Positions 1-9,420 are shown, numbered from the stretch's first letter. The stretch is 64,000 nucleotides of DNA from Loktanella gaetbuli (GCF_020531945.1 NZ_JAJATZ010000006.1:170185-234184), one strand, 5' to 3'. Numbers and translations are program-made. Notes: generated by a model from the letters alone, not told the origin.

Positions 1-1854
1 CTTGACCTGTGCCAGGAATTTCAGGCTTTCGCCAAGGGCGCAGAATTCACCTAGGCTGTCCCAGCGCAGGTGATTTTCCTCGACCAGTTGCTGGACGTGT
101 TTGGGTGCGGAACCACCGGCACCGGTTTCAAACAGGCCGCCGCCCTGCATCAGTTTGACGATGGACAGCATTTTGGCGGATGTGCCCAGTTCGAGAATCG
201 GGAACAGGTCGGTCAGATAATCACGCAGCACGTTTCCGGTGACGGCGATAGAATTCTCGCCCTTGCGGATGGTGTCGAAGGACAGCGCCGTCGCCTCGCG
301 CGGGGCGAGGATCTGGAATTTGTCGGCGACACCGGCCTTGTCCAGCAGGGGACGGACGTATTTCAGCAGCTCGGCGTCGTGGGCACGGTCCTCGTCCAGC
401 CAGAACACGGCCTGACAGTTTTCCAGCGCCTGACGGTCGATGGCCAGCTGGACCCAGTCCTCGATCGGGGCCTGCCGGGTGGAGGCAGACCGCCAGATGT
501 CGCCTGCTTCGACCTCGTGTTCGTGCAGGATATCGCCGTTGTCCAGCACCATGCGGACGGTGCCGTCGGCGGGGATTTCGAACGTTGTGGGGTGGCTGCC
601 GTATTCCTCGGCCTTTTGCGCCATCAGGCCGACGTTCTGCACGGTGCCTGCGGTAGCAGGGTCCAGCGCGCCATTGGCGATGCAGTTTTTCACGGCCTCG
701 TCATAGACCGCGGCATAAGAGCTGTCGGGGATCACGCAGTTGGTGTCGGCCTCTTGGCCGTCGGGGCCCCAGCCCTTGCCGCCCGCACGGATCAGCGCGG
801 GCATGGAGGCGTCGATGATAACGTCGGACGGGACGTGCAGGTTGGTGATGCCCTTGTCGGAATTCACCATGTACATCGGCGGCTGGTCGGCCATGACCGC
901 GTCGATGGCGGCCTGGATTTCAGCGCCCTTGGGTGAGGCTGCGATCGTGGACAGAACACCGCCCAGACCGGAATTCGGGTTTACACCCATTGCCGCAAGG
1001 TCATCCGCGTATGTGTCGAACACAGGTTTCAGGAACGCCTTGACCGCGTGGCCGAAAATGATCGGGTCGGACACCTTCATCATGGTGGCCTTGAGGTGGA
1101 TCGAAAACAGCGTGCCAGCCTCTTTGGTCGCGGCGATCTGGTCCAGCAGGAATGCCCCCAGCGCCTTGGCCGACATGAATGTCGCGTCGACGACGGTGCC
1201 AGCGGGGTAGCTGACTGCGTCCTTGAGGACCGTCACTGTGCCGTCTAGGGCGACGTGTTCGATCCGGGCGGTGGCGGCCTGCGCCAGCGTCGCGGATTTT
1301 TCGTTGGACCGGAAATCGTTGGCGTCCATGGTGGATACGGTGGTTTTGCTGTCGGCGGACCATGCGCCCATGCGGTGCGGGTTGGCCTGCGCATAGTTCT
1401 TTACGGCGACAGCAGCGCGGCGGTCAGAGTTGCCTTCGCGCAGGACCGGGTTCACGGCAGAACCTTTGATCGTGTCGTATTTTGCGCGGATCGCCTTTTC
1501 GGCGTCGCTGGCGGGGGACTCTGGGTAGTCGGGCAGCGCATAGCCTTGCGCCTGCAATTCTTTGACGGCGGCGACCAACTGCGGGACAGAGGCCGACACG
1601 TTGGGCAGTTTGATGACATTGGCACCCGGCGTTTTCACCAGCTCGCCCAGAAAGGCCAGATCGTCGGACTGACGCTGGGCCTCGGTCAGGTGTTCGGGGA
1701 ATGTCGCGATGATGCGCCCGGCCAGCGAGATATCGCGCGTGCCGACGGTGACGCCTGCCTCTGCCGCGAACCGCTGGATGATCGGCAAAAAGGATGCCGA
1801 GGCCAGCTCTGGCGCTTCGTCGACCTTGGTGTAAACGATATCGGGGTTGTCCAT
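1..1854 (-). CDS. icd: NADP-dependent isocitrate dehydrogenase, monomeric type (C-terminus outside window)
   Basis: The minus-strand frame is open from the ATG at 1854 to the window edge (618 codons), so roughly the last 120 residues of a family usually near 740 aa are missing. The translation begins MDNPDIVYTKVDEAPELAS and contains stretches characteristic of monomeric Idh: NPVLREGNSDRRAA, the MGAWSADSKT region, IHLKATMMKVSDPIIFGH, MYMVNSDKGITNLHVPSDVI and DASMPALIRAGGKGWG. The family oxidatively decarboxylates isocitrate to 2-oxoglutarate with NADP in the cytosol. It is divergent from the restriction-modification pair across a 183-bp gap. It is likely a core gene. Family identity is very secure. 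Confidence 0.96.
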   Translation of the reverse strand, partial: MDNPDIVYTKVDEAPELASASFLPIIQRFAAEAGVTVGTRDISLAGRIIATFPEHLTEAQRQSDDLAFLGELVKTPGANVIKLPNVSASVPQLVAAVKELQAQGYALPDYPESPASDAEKAIRAKYDTIKGSAVNPVLREGNSDRRAAVAVKNYAQANPHRMGAWSADSKTTVSTMDANDFRSNEKSATLAQAATARIEHVALDGTVTVLKDAVSYPAGTVVDATFMSAKALGAFLLDQIAATKEAGTLFSIHLKATMMKVSDPIIFGHAVKAFLKPVFDTYADDLAAMGVNPNSGLGGVLSTIAASPKGAEIQAAIDAVMADQPPMYMVNSDKGITNLHVPSDVIIDASMPALIRAGGKGWGPDGQEADTNCVIPDSSYAAVYDEAVKNCIANGALDPATAGTVQNVGLMAQKAEEYGSHPTTFEIPADGTVRMVLDNGDILHEHEVEAGDIWRSASTRQAPIEDWVQLAIDRQALENCQAVFWLDEDRAHDAELLKYVRPLLDKAGVADKFQILAPREATALSFDTIRKGENSIAVTGNVLRDYLTDLFPILELGTSAKMLSIVKLMQGGGLFETGAGGSAPKHVQQLVEENHLRWDSLGEFCALGESLKFLAQVK

Positions 1855-2037
1855 CGGGATATTCCTTGCTGTTCTGCGTTGAGATTGCTTTATCCAACGC
1901 GGGCAGGCCGGTCCACCCAAACACGCGGGCCAATCGTGGCAGAGCCCTGTTGTTCCGTTTTCGTTCCTGATGTATGCGGTTGATGTTGGATATGGCCGGG
2001 ACCGCTGCCATATTGGGTGCAAGAGCCCGGAGGAACG

Positions 2038-3180
2038 ATGCAGCACAGCTATTACGATTTCTTTGCCGGTGGCGGCATGGCGGGATTCGGGTTGGGGTCA
2101 GACTGGCGCTGCCTGTTCGCCAATGACATCGACGCGAAAAAGGCTGCGAGCTATCGTGCCAACCATGCGGAGGACGCGCTGTTGCTGCGTGATGTGGCAC
2201 AGGTGACGCTGGACGATTTGCCGGGGTCTGCGGATCTGGTCTGGGCGTCCTTTCCCTGTCAGGATCTGTCACTGGCCGGCAATGGTGCGGGACTGGCGGG
2301 GAAACGCAGCGGGATGTTCCGGCCGTTCTGGCAGTTGATGCGCGATCTGCACGCGGACGGACGCGCGCCAAAGATGATCGCGCTGGAAAACGTTTATGGT
2401 GCGATTACCAGCAACGGCGGGCGTGATTTCGCAACGCTGGCGGCGGCGTTTTCGGAGCTGGGATACAGATTTGGCGCGGTCGTCGTGGACGCGGTGCATT
2501 TTTTACCGCAGTCCCGGCCCCGTTTTTTCATGGTGGGCGTGCGCGGTGATCTGACGATCCCCGATGCATTGGTCGCTGACGGGCCAGGCACGCTGTGGCA
2601 CCCGCCCGCGTTGGTCGAGGGGTGTCGTCTGCTGTCGCAGACGGCCGCCGGGCGCTGGCAATGGTGGAACCTGCCGACGCCGCCCGCGCGCACCATCGCC
2701 CTGTCGGACCTGATCGAGGACCAGCCGACCGGCGTGGATTGGCACAGTGCTGCCGAAACGCAGAAACTGTTGGGCATGATGACCGACCACAACCGGGCCA
2801 AGGTCACGGCGGCGCAGGCGACGGGCGAACGGATCGTCGGCACGATCTATCGGCGCACGCGTGCTGATGCGAATGGCGTGAAACGTCAGCGGGCCGAGGT
2901 GCGGTTCGACCAGATTGCAGGCTGTCTGCGCACCCCCGCAGGCGGGTCCAGCCGTCAGACCATCATGCTGGTGCAGGGTGCGCACGTCCGGTCGCGCCTG
3001 TTGTCCAGCCGCGAGGCAGCGGCACTGATGGGGTTGCCTGCGGATTACATCCTGCCCGCACGTTACAACGATGCCTATCGGCTAGCGGGTGACGGCGTGG
3101 CCGTGCCCGTGGTCCGTCATCTGGCGCAGTCGCTGTTCACACCGGTCCTGCGGGCGAACCGGTTGGCGCTGGTGGCGTGA
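2038..3180 (+). CDS. DNA (cytosine-5) methyltransferase of a type II R-M system
   Basis: This 380-aa protein has the C5-methyltransferase motifs in order: motif I FFAGGGMAGFG (residues 8-18), catalytic PCQ (73-75), ENVYG (117-121), QSRPR (158-162) and a C-terminal REAAALMGLP segment resembling motifs IX/X. The ATG at 2038 follows a GGAGGA ribosome site at 2029-2034, which makes it better than the upstream alternative at 2017. The enzyme transfers methyl from S-adenosylmethionine to cytosine and should protect the sites cut by the endonuclease next door. Its stop overlaps the GTG of that gene, implying translational coupling. By analogy with the Eco29kI partner the target could be CCGCGG or similar, but specificity cannot be read from sequence. 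Confidence 0.93.
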   Translation: MQHSYYDFFAGGGMAGFGLGSDWRCLFANDIDAKKAASYRANHAEDALLLRDVAQVTLDDLPGSADLVWASFPCQDLSLAGNGAGLAGKRSGMFRPFWQLMRDLHADGRAPKMIALENVYGAITSNGGRDFATLAAAFSELGYRFGAVVVDAVHFLPQSRPRFFMVGVRGDLTIPDALVADGPGTLWHPPALVEGCRLLSQTAAGRWQWWNLPTPPARTIALSDLIEDQPTGVDWHSAAETQKLLGMMTDHNRAKVTAAQATGERIVGTIYRRTRADANGVKRQRAEVRFDQIAGCLRTPAGGSSRQTIMLVQGAHVRSRLLSSREAAALMGLPADYILPARYNDAYRLAGDGVAVPVVRHLAQSLFTPVLRANRLALVA

Positions 3181-3914
3181 GCCTGTTCGACGGCGTCATG
3201 ATGGGGCGCAACCCCGATGACACCAACTATCCCCCTTTTGAAACAGAAGATCTGCGCAAGAATCTCGCCACTTTTCTGTCGCAGGGATTTCAGGACCCGG
3301 TGACCGATCGGTTGCGGTCGATCGGCAGCTTCAAATGGGGGGTCTATGCATTTTACGACTATGACGGTGAACCGATCTATGTGGGTCAGACCAAGGAAAA
3401 GGTCAGCACCCGCATCCGCCGTCATCTGACCAATCAGCGCACCGATGCGGTTGCGATGTCGGTGCTGGACCCGTTCGAGGTTTATGCAGTCGAGGTCTGG
3501 CCATTGCCGCAGTTCCAGAAAACCGGGGCAGGGGACAGTGCGGCGCGGGCGCATCTGGATGCACTTGAAAACCTTGTCTACCAGCAGGCCATCACAGAGA
3601 GCGTCTTTGGCGCGGTTCTCAATGAAAAGGACCCGCCGCAGCCCAGTGTCGCCGTGACCAAACCTGCGTCATTCCGGGGCGTGCTTGTCTCTGATGCCGT
3701 GCACCGCATCCGGTCGCACCCTGATTTTCGTATCGCGCGCCGCGCCCTGATCCTGTCGCGGTTGGCGCAGGTCATTTCCGAACGCAAGGTGCAGGGCGGT
3801 CTGCGTCGTGTTCTGCTGACGCAGGCGAAGCGGCTGCAATGGTTGGCGGACCGCCGCTATGGCGCATTGGGTGGTGCTGAGAGCGTCCTGTCAGGTGAAG
3901 ACGACGACGATTGA
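3177..3914 (+). CDS. GIY-YIG type II restriction endonuclease, Eco29kI-like
   Basis: The 245-aa product carries a GIY-YIG core: GVY at 55-57, YVG at 68-70, then R79, H83, E131 (ALENLVY) and N149 (VLNEKD). This order of Y, Y, R, H, E and N fits the catalytic set known for Eco29kI-family restriction enzymes. The GTG at 3177 overlaps the methyltransferase stop (GTGA), so the two genes are one operon and no separate controller gene is visible. Alternative in-frame ATGs lie at 3198 and 3201. The acidic C-terminal tail GEDDDD is unusual. The role is cleavage of unmethylated foreign DNA. Family assignment is good; recognition sequence is unknown. Confidence 0.85.
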   Translation: MSLFDGVMMGRNPDDTNYPPFETEDLRKNLATFLSQGFQDPVTDRLRSIGSFKWGVYAFYDYDGEPIYVGQTKEKVSTRIRRHLTNQRTDAVAMSVLDPFEVYAVEVWPLPQFQKTGAGDSAARAHLDALENLVYQQAITESVFGAVLNEKDPPQPSVAVTKPASFRGVLVSDAVHRIRSHPDFRIARRALILSRLAQVISERKVQGGLRRVLLTQAKRLQWLADRRYGALGGAESVLSGEDDDD

Positions 3915-4474
3915 CCGGATGATCCGCGCGTCGTCGCGCGTTTGAGACACCCCGTTTGGGGCCGCCAGGACGGCTTTATCGTCCAGGCCAGAAGTATTGC
4001 ACCTCTGGTCCGCACAATCGCGCGTTTTCGTTTCAAGGTGAATGTTGTATTGCACCGCTGGTCTGGCATGGTCCGTTTGGGATTGATCTGCCGACTGTCG
4101 TCATGCGACCTGCCAACGTTCGAGGTACAGGGCGGCAACGGCTGCATCGGCGTAGATTTTGGCGTTTCGGACCCCTTGGCGACCACAGCAGTCGCACCCG
4201 TGAGTGCACGCGATCAGGTGAAAATTTGGGCTCGCTGAGTCAACGCGGCCCGTACTGTCGTCATCCGCAGACCATGCGCCCGACAACACCATTCGGGCGC
4301 TTGGCTGAAGCAGGGCCAGATGGCACAGACAGGATGATCTGATAGTCCGGCTGTTGCACATGTTTCCGATAGATGCAGCCACGTTATTTGTGCATCCATG
4401 CGGCACGTCGGACTGCGGTCACGCCGATGATACATGGACCGCCTAGGTCGGCAGGCGCTGGCAAAGGAGACCTT
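3915..4474. other. Non-coding stretch between R-M pair and chrA
   Basis: I see no convincing gene here; all frames give short arginine/serine-rich shadows. The segment holds an imperfect direct repeat of GTATTGCACC-CTGGTC type at 3994-4012 and 4047-4066. The chrA promoter is presumably in the right half, but no clear box is visible. Confidence 0.5.
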
Positions 4475-5689
4475 GTGCGTAGAAAATTCGGGGTAGATCA
4501 GAGTGAGGCGGGGCACCTGCAGGGAAACCCCAGAGAGGTCTTTGCCACCTTTCTGAAGCTGGGCCTGACGTCGTTTGGCGGGCCAATCGCGCATCTTGGC
4601 TATTTTCGCGAGGAACTAGTGATCCGGCGGAAGTGGTTGTCGGACAGTGCCTATGCCGAACTGGTCGCCTTGTGTCAGTTTTTGCCCGGTCCGGCCTCGT
4701 CGCAGGTGGGGTTTGCTATCGGTTTGCTGCGCGCGGGATGGCTGGGCGCGCTGGCCGCTTTTGCCGCGTTTACCTTGCCTTCGGCGGTGGTCCTGTTCGG
4801 TTTTGCCATGACCGCAACGCGGATTTCGGGTCCGATCGGAACAGGGGTCCTGCATGGGCTGAAGATCGTCGCGGTGGCCATCGTGGCACAGGCGGTCTGG
4901 GGGATGGCGCGGAACCTCTGCCCTGACCGCGAACGCGCGGGGATTGCGGTCTTGGCGGTCGTGATACCGGCCATTTTGCCAGGCACGCCGGGGATGATGG
5001 GCGCGATCACTGTGGGGGCGCTGCTTGGCCTTGCGTTGGGGCGGGGCATGGGCACGTCTATTGGCAGTGACGTGATCGTGCCGGTGTCGCGCGGTGTTGC
5101 GGGCCTCGCGTTGTTCACCTTCGTGGCGCTGCTGGTTTGCTTGCCGCTGGTTGCGGGGCTGGGGCAGGGGTTGGCGATCCTGGACAGTTTTTATCGCGCT
5201 GGGGCGCTGGTCTTTGGCGGTGGGCATGTGGTGCTGCCGCTGTTGGAAACTGAGGTGGTGCAACCGGGATGGGTGACGCCTGACGCTTTTCTTGCGGGCT
5301 ATGGTGCGGCGCAGGCGGTGCCGGGGCCGCTGTTCACGGTCGCAGCCTACCTGGGAGGGGCTGCACATGGGCTGGCAGGGGCTGTCATCGCGATCTTTGC
5401 AATATTCCTGCCGGGATTTCTGGTTCTGATTGGTGTTCTGCCGTTCTGGGACCGGTTCCGGTCCATGTCCCGGGTCCAGTCGCTGATGCAGGGCGCGAAT
5501 GCTGCTGTCGTCGGTATTCTGGGGGCCGCTCTATATGCGCCGGTTTTCACCAACGCGATCAGCGATCTGTCAGATTTTGCGCTGGCGCTCGTTTGTTTTG
5601 TGTTGCTGACAGCCTGGAAAGTGCCGCCTTGGGGCGTCGTGATTGTCGCAGCACTTGGCGGGGCCGGTCTGATGCTGATGCGTGGCTAG
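4475..5689 (+). CDS. chrA: Chromate transporter ChrA (two CHR domains)
   Basis: The GTG at 4475 follows AAAGGAGA (4463-4470) and gives 404 aa, the normal ChrA length; the frame stays open upstream but has no better start. The N-terminal half has the family signature FGGPIAHLGYFREE and FLPGPASSQVGFAIG; the second half repeats it as FGGGHVVLPLL and GYGAAQAVPGPLFTVAAYLG. About ten hydrophobic helices are present. ChrA proteins extrude chromate across the inner membrane. The gene stands alone between the R-M pair and the metal operon, without a chrB regulator. Substrate is inferred from family. Confidence 0.93.
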   Translation: MRRKFGVDQSEAGHLQGNPREVFATFLKLGLTSFGGPIAHLGYFREELVIRRKWLSDSAYAELVALCQFLPGPASSQVGFAIGLLRAGWLGALAAFAAFTLPSAVVLFGFAMTATRISGPIGTGVLHGLKIVAVAIVAQAVWGMARNLCPDRERAGIAVLAVVIPAILPGTPGMMGAITVGALLGLALGRGMGTSIGSDVIVPVSRGVAGLALFTFVALLVCLPLVAGLGQGLAILDSFYRAGALVFGGGHVVLPLLETEVVQPGWVTPDAFLAGYGAAQAVPGPLFTVAAYLGGAAHGLAGAVIAIFAIFLPGFLVLIGVLPFWDRFRSMSRVQSLMQGANAAVVGILGAALYAPVFTNAISDLSDFALALVCFVLLTAWKVPPWGVVIVAALGGAGLMLMRG

Positions 5690-5891
5690 CGGTTCGTTTG
5701 TCTGATCCGCCCGCTGGAACGACACATGCGGGACCGCGTGAACGTCGCGTATTCCATCTATTGCAGACAGCCTGTCGCATCTGTGATCCGCCAAACCGGT
5801 TTGGCTGACTTGTGCTGGCCCCGCATGCATCCGATAGTCCCCCGAATACCGGCAGAACAGCCCCGGGCGCGCGACAGGACGAGGACAGGAA

Positions 5892-6458
5892 TTGAGTAAG
5901 ACGTTGAAGATCGTCGTTTCGGGCTGCATCGCCATGGTCGCGCTACTGGCCGTCGTGTTCGTCGCGCGACCCGACGGCACGAGCGGGCAGGCCTATGCGG
6001 CACCGGGGACCGGCGCTGTATCGGCGGATGAATTCCGCCAGATTTCGTTTCAGATTGTCCCGGAAATCCTTGCGGTCGTTTACCGCGCCTTTGCGGAAAC
6101 GGATGAATCGCAGATCTACGACAGCCTGTCAGAGGTATCCGCGCGTGACGCACTCGAAACACTCTATCTTGAACGGGTGGGTGCGATGGCCGGCGGCGGT
6201 CTGGAGGCCGCGGACCAGGAATTGCACGCGATGGAACTCGAAGGTCTGACATCGCGTCAGGACGGCGAGGCATTCGACATGAACGTCACATGGCGGGTCG
6301 TCGGCACGGTCGGACATGCCACCCACCTGCATGTGCGTGGTAACACCTATTCCGCGAATTTGATGATCGAACCGGTGGACGGCGCATGGCGCATGACCAG
6401 TTTTGAGCTGACCGACGTGGATCGCACCGATGCCGGTGAAATGGTGGCTGCGGAATGA
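5892..6458 (+). CDS. Secreted protein of unknown function, first gene of metal operon
   Basis: The 188-aa product begins with a lysine followed by a hydrophobic segment (residues 5-26) that looks like a signal peptide or membrane anchor, then a mature domain rich in acidic residues with THLHVRGNTYSANLMIEP near the end. The TTG at 5892 follows a GAGGACAGGA ribosome site; no ATG gives the signal segment. Its stop overlaps the ATG of the ABC ATPase by 4 nt (ATGA), so it is translationally coupled to the transporter. I do not recognise a named domain. From context it is probably a periplasmic accessory protein of the transporter. Confidence 0.75.
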   Translation: MSKTLKIVVSGCIAMVALLAVVFVARPDGTSGQAYAAPGTGAVSADEFRQISFQIVPEILAVVYRAFAETDESQIYDSLSEVSARDALETLYLERVGAMAGGGLEAADQELHAMELEGLTSRQDGEAFDMNVTWRVVGTVGHATHLHVRGNTYSANLMIEPVDGAWRMTSFELTDVDRTDAGEMVAAE

Positions 6459-7129
6459 TTGCAATCAACGATCTGACGTTTGCCTATCCGGACAGTGATT
6501 TCCGGTTGAATATCCCCAGCCTGGTGCTGGAGCCGGGCGAAAAGGTCGCCGTCGTCGGCCCCAGCGGGACCGGCAAGACGACGCTGCTGAACCTGATCGC
6601 GGGCATTGCCGTGCCGCAATCTGGCACGGTGCGACTGGGCGACGTCACCGTGTCAAACATGGGGGATGCCGACCGCCGGAGCCTGCGGGCCGGCCGCATC
6701 GGTTTCGTGTTTCAGGATTTTGCGCTGCTGGAATATCTGACCGCACGGGAAAACATCCTGTTTCCGTACCGTATCGCGGCGGGTGCAAAAATCGACGACG
6801 CGGCGCGGACCCGTGCCGTTCAACTGGCGCAGTCCTGCGGGCTGGAAGGCAAGCTGGACCGCCGCCCCGGCGCATTGAGCCAGGGCGAACAGCAGCGCGT
6901 CGCCCTGTGCCGGTCGCTGATCATGAAGCCGGACCTGGTGCTGGCGGATGAGGCGACAGGTAATCTGGATCCCGCGAACAAGGTTGCCATCCTTGATCTG
7001 CTGTTTGCGCGCACGTCCGAACAGGGTGCCACATTGCTGGCTGTGACCCATGATCACGAATTGCTGCCGCGGTTCGATCGAGTCATCGACTTTGCGACAT
7101 TCCGCGATGCAGGGGAACATGCCGCATGA
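6455..7129 (+). CDS. ABC transporter ATPase, LolD/MacB/FtsE class
   Basis: The 224-aa protein has Walker A GPSGTGKT (35-42), Q-loop FVFQDFALLEYLTARENI, signature LSQGEQQRVALCRSL, Walker B LVLADEATGNLD and H-loop VTHDHE. The ENI after the Q-loop and the small size are typical of ATPases that pair with FtsX/MacB-type permeases. That partner follows immediately, with a 4-nt ATGA overlap. It hydrolyses ATP at the inner membrane to drive the permease. Such pairs usually work mechanically or in extrusion, not as classical importers, which matters for interpreting this operon. Confidence 0.93.
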   Translation: MIAINDLTFAYPDSDFRLNIPSLVLEPGEKVAVVGPSGTGKTTLLNLIAGIAVPQSGTVRLGDVTVSNMGDADRRSLRAGRIGFVFQDFALLEYLTARENILFPYRIAAGAKIDDAARTRAVQLAQSCGLEGKLDRRPGALSQGEQQRVALCRSLIMKPDLVLADEATGNLDPANKVAILDLLFARTSEQGATLLAVTHDHELLPRFDRVIDFATFRDAGEHAA

Positions 7130-8283
7130 ACGCGTTTTTTCTGGCGATTTCCTATCTGCGGTTTCATTGGGCGCGGTCACTTGTCTTGATCGTGGTGACC
7201 GCGCTGATCCTGTCCGTGCCGATCATCAGTCAGGTGTTGCTGAACGGGTCGCAGACCGCATTGACCGAGAGGGCAGAAGCGACACCGCTGGTTCTGGGCA
7301 GTCGGGGCAGCCAACTCGATCTGGCGATGAATGCGCTGTATTTTTCCGACGATCGGGCGAACCCGGTGACCATGGCGGATGCAGATGCAATCTGGGATTC
7401 GGGGCTGGGCCTGCCCATCCCGTTGAACACGGCATTTGAAACCAATGGTGCGCGGATCATCGGCACCTCGGTCGAGTATTTCGAGTTCAGGGGCCTGAAT
7501 GTCGCGCAAGGCCGCCAGATTGCCCTGCTGGGTGAGGCTGTTCTGGGTGCATCTGTGGCCGAACGTCTGGGGCTGGTCCCTGGCGATACGGTTGTGTCGG
7601 CTCCGCAGAACCTGTTCGATCTGGATGGTGTCTACCCGCTGGAGCTGAACATCGTGGGAGTTCTCGCACCGACCGGCACCCCCGATGACGAAGCCGTTTT
7701 CGTTGATATCATGACGTCCTGGGTGATCGCCGGGATCGGCCACGGCCACGACGGCGTGCTGGCCGAGGGGGCGACATCCGGCGATATCGTCGCCAATGCC
7801 GCGATCGTCGAATTCAACCGCATCACCGACGACAATATCGACAGTTTTCATTTTCACGGCGATCCAGCGGATTATCCGGTATCGGCGGTCGTGCTGGTTC
7901 CCAATGACGCTCGCGCAGCAACCATGCTGCGGGGGCGCTATCTGGATACGGATAACCCCGTTCAGATCATCGTCCCGCGTGATGTGATCGGCGAACTCGT
8001 CGGGCGGATCTTTCGGATCAAATCGCTGCTGGATGCCGTGACACTGATTGTCGGCGGCGCGGCCCTGGCGGCCGTGGGTCTGGCGATTTTCCTCAGCTAC
8101 CGATTGCGTGCACGTGAAATGCAGACCGCGTTCAAGATCGGAGCCCGCAAAAGCATGATCCTGCAATTGATCGGGGCCGAAACCATTCTAATTCTGTGCA
8201 TAGCGGGCGTCATCGCCATCGGACTGACGTTCGCCGTTCAGACAAACGGCAGCACCATCGTAGCCTGGTTGTTGGCGACGTGA
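7126..8283 (+). CDS. ABC transporter permease, FtsX/MacB-like
   Basis: The 385-aa protein has an N-terminal membrane helix (about 12-38), a large periplasmic domain of roughly 250 residues beginning with a MacB-type core (NGSQTALTERAEATPLVLG), and a C-terminal membrane part: one helix at about 303-325, the cytoplasmic REMQTAFKIGARKS loop, and another at about 345-367. The last helix expected in FtsX-type permeases is short (residues about 370-385), so the C-terminus is minimal for the family. A His/Asp-rich stretch (GHGHDG) lies in the periplasmic domain and may touch metal. Coupled to the upstream ATPase by ATGA. Confidence 0.88.
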   Translation: MNAFFLAISYLRFHWARSLVLIVVTALILSVPIISQVLLNGSQTALTERAEATPLVLGSRGSQLDLAMNALYFSDDRANPVTMADADAIWDSGLGLPIPLNTAFETNGARIIGTSVEYFEFRGLNVAQGRQIALLGEAVLGASVAERLGLVPGDTVVSAPQNLFDLDGVYPLELNIVGVLAPTGTPDDEAVFVDIMTSWVIAGIGHGHDGVLAEGATSGDIVANAAIVEFNRITDDNIDSFHFHGDPADYPVSAVVLVPNDARAATMLRGRYLDTDNPVQIIVPRDVIGELVGRIFRIKSLLDAVTLIVGGAALAAVGLAIFLSYRLRAREMQTAFKIGARKSMILQLIGAETILILCIAGVIAIGLTFAVQTNGSTIVAWLLAT

Positions 8284-8313
8284 AACCGAACAAGAAAACG
8301 GGAGTTCTAAGTA

Positions 8314-9081
8314 ATGAAAAAGACCTTTGCAGCGACAGTCGCGCTGACCGCACTCAGCGGGACGACAGCACTGGCGCACTACGGGATGATTATCCCGAAC
8401 GATGCGATGATCAGCCAAGAGGATGGCCGGTCCGTGCAGCTGGAAATGTCGTTTTCGCACCCGTTCGAACTGTTGGGCATGGAACTGGTCGAACCCGTCT
8501 CCTTTACCGTCACCCACGCTGGTGAAACGACCGATCTGCTGGGCGATCTGATGGCCGCACAGATCATGGATCAGCCCGGCTACACCCTTGATTATCCGTT
8601 GGAACGTCCCGGTACCTATGTTTTCGCGATGGAACCGCAGCCCTATTGGGAACCGGCCGAAGACAGCTATATCGTTCATTACACGAAAACCTACGTCAGC
8701 GCGTTCGATGATGACGAAGGCTGGGACACCGAACTGGGTCTGCGCACCGAAATCGTACCGCTGAGCAAACCCTTTGGACTGTGGGAAGGCAACGTGTTCC
8801 AGGGCACCGTCATGCTGGAAGGTGAACCCGTCCCCTATGCCGAGGTCGAGGTCGAGTATTACAACGAAGACGGTGAAGCGTCCGTCCCCAGCGAGTTGAT
8901 GATCACGCAGACGGTCAAGGCCGATGCCAACGGTGTGTTCACCTATGCGGCGCCGACCGATGGATGGTGGGGATTCGCCGCGCTGAACACCGCACCTGAA
9001 ACGATGGCGTTTGAGGGCGAAGAGAAGGCCGTCGAACTGGGTGCCGTGATCTGGGTCGAATTCGAAGAATGGGACGACTGA
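8314..9081 (+). CDS. Periplasmic DUF4198 protein, NikK-like
   Basis: The 255-aa protein has a signal peptide (1-21) ending ALA before HYGMIIPND, so the mature protein would start with histidine. The body contains DUF4198-type features: the HPF segment, FTVTHAG, PGTYVFAMEPQPYWEPAEDSYIVHYTKTYVS and a carboxy-terminal immunoglobulin-like GEPVPYAEVEVEYYNEDGE. DUF4198 proteins accompany nickel/cobalt transporters as soluble components (NikK). The ribosome site GGGAG precedes the ATG. Its stop overlaps the next ATG (TGATG). It probably binds a transition metal in the periplasm; which one is unknown. Confidence 0.85.
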   Translation: MKKTFAATVALTALSGTTALAHYGMIIPNDAMISQEDGRSVQLEMSFSHPFELLGMELVEPVSFTVTHAGETTDLLGDLMAAQIMDQPGYTLDYPLERPGTYVFAMEPQPYWEPAEDSYIVHYTKTYVSAFDDDEGWDTELGLRTEIVPLSKPFGLWEGNVFQGTVMLEGEPVPYAEVEVEYYNEDGEASVPSELMITQTVKADANGVFTYAAPTDGWWGFAALNTAPETMAFEGEEKAVELGAVIWVEFEEWDD

Positions 9082-9416
9082 TGCGCCGTTTGTTCGCAGC
9101 ACTGGCGGTGGTTGCTTTTGCAACCGCCGCACAGGCCCATAATCTGAACGTATTCGCATTCGTCGAGGACGGAACCGTCGTTGTCGAAACCAAGTTTTCG
9201 ACCGGCAAGATCCCGGTATCCGGCGAGGTGCGCGTTCTGAACGCGGCATCAGAGGTGGTTCTGACATTGCCGTTGCAAGAGGACGGGACGGTCCGGTTTC
9301 CGCTGGATCCCGATGCCGCGTCGGGTGGCCTGACCATCGAAGTCATGACCGGCGAAGGCCACGACGATTACTGGATACTGACGCCAGAAGACATCGCAAA
9401 CGGATCCGAAAGCTGA
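9081..9416 (+). CDS. Small periplasmic protein, NikL/CbiL-like
   Basis: The 111-aa product has a signal peptide MRRLFAALAVVAFATAAQA and a mature start HNLNVFAFVEDGTVVVETKF. This matches the style of NikL/CbiL proteins from nickel/cobalt ECF systems, which also expose AHxLxVFA after cleavage and have a short beta-rich domain. The ATG at 9081 overlaps the previous stop and excludes a 4-residue N-terminal extension that would spoil the signal peptide. A GHDDYW motif near the end could bind metal. It sits between NikK-like and ZnuA-like genes, so a metal-handling role is likely. Confidence 0.7.
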   Translation: MRRLFAALAVVAFATAAQAHNLNVFAFVEDGTVVVETKFSTGKIPVSGEVRVLNAASEVVLTLPLQEDGTVRFPLDPDAASGGLTIEVMTGEGHDDYWILTPEDIANGSES

Positions 9417-9420
9417 CCTT

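Noticed and set aside
3942..4594. Short frames in the gap before chrA, considered as a transposase remnant
   Set aside because: A minus-strand stretch reading IYADAAVAALYLERWQ faintly recalls transposases, but it is too short and has no catalytic residues.
8188..9267. 359-codon minus-strand frame
   Set aside because: Antisense to the NikK-like and NikL-like genes, which have signal peptides, ribosome sites and coupling.
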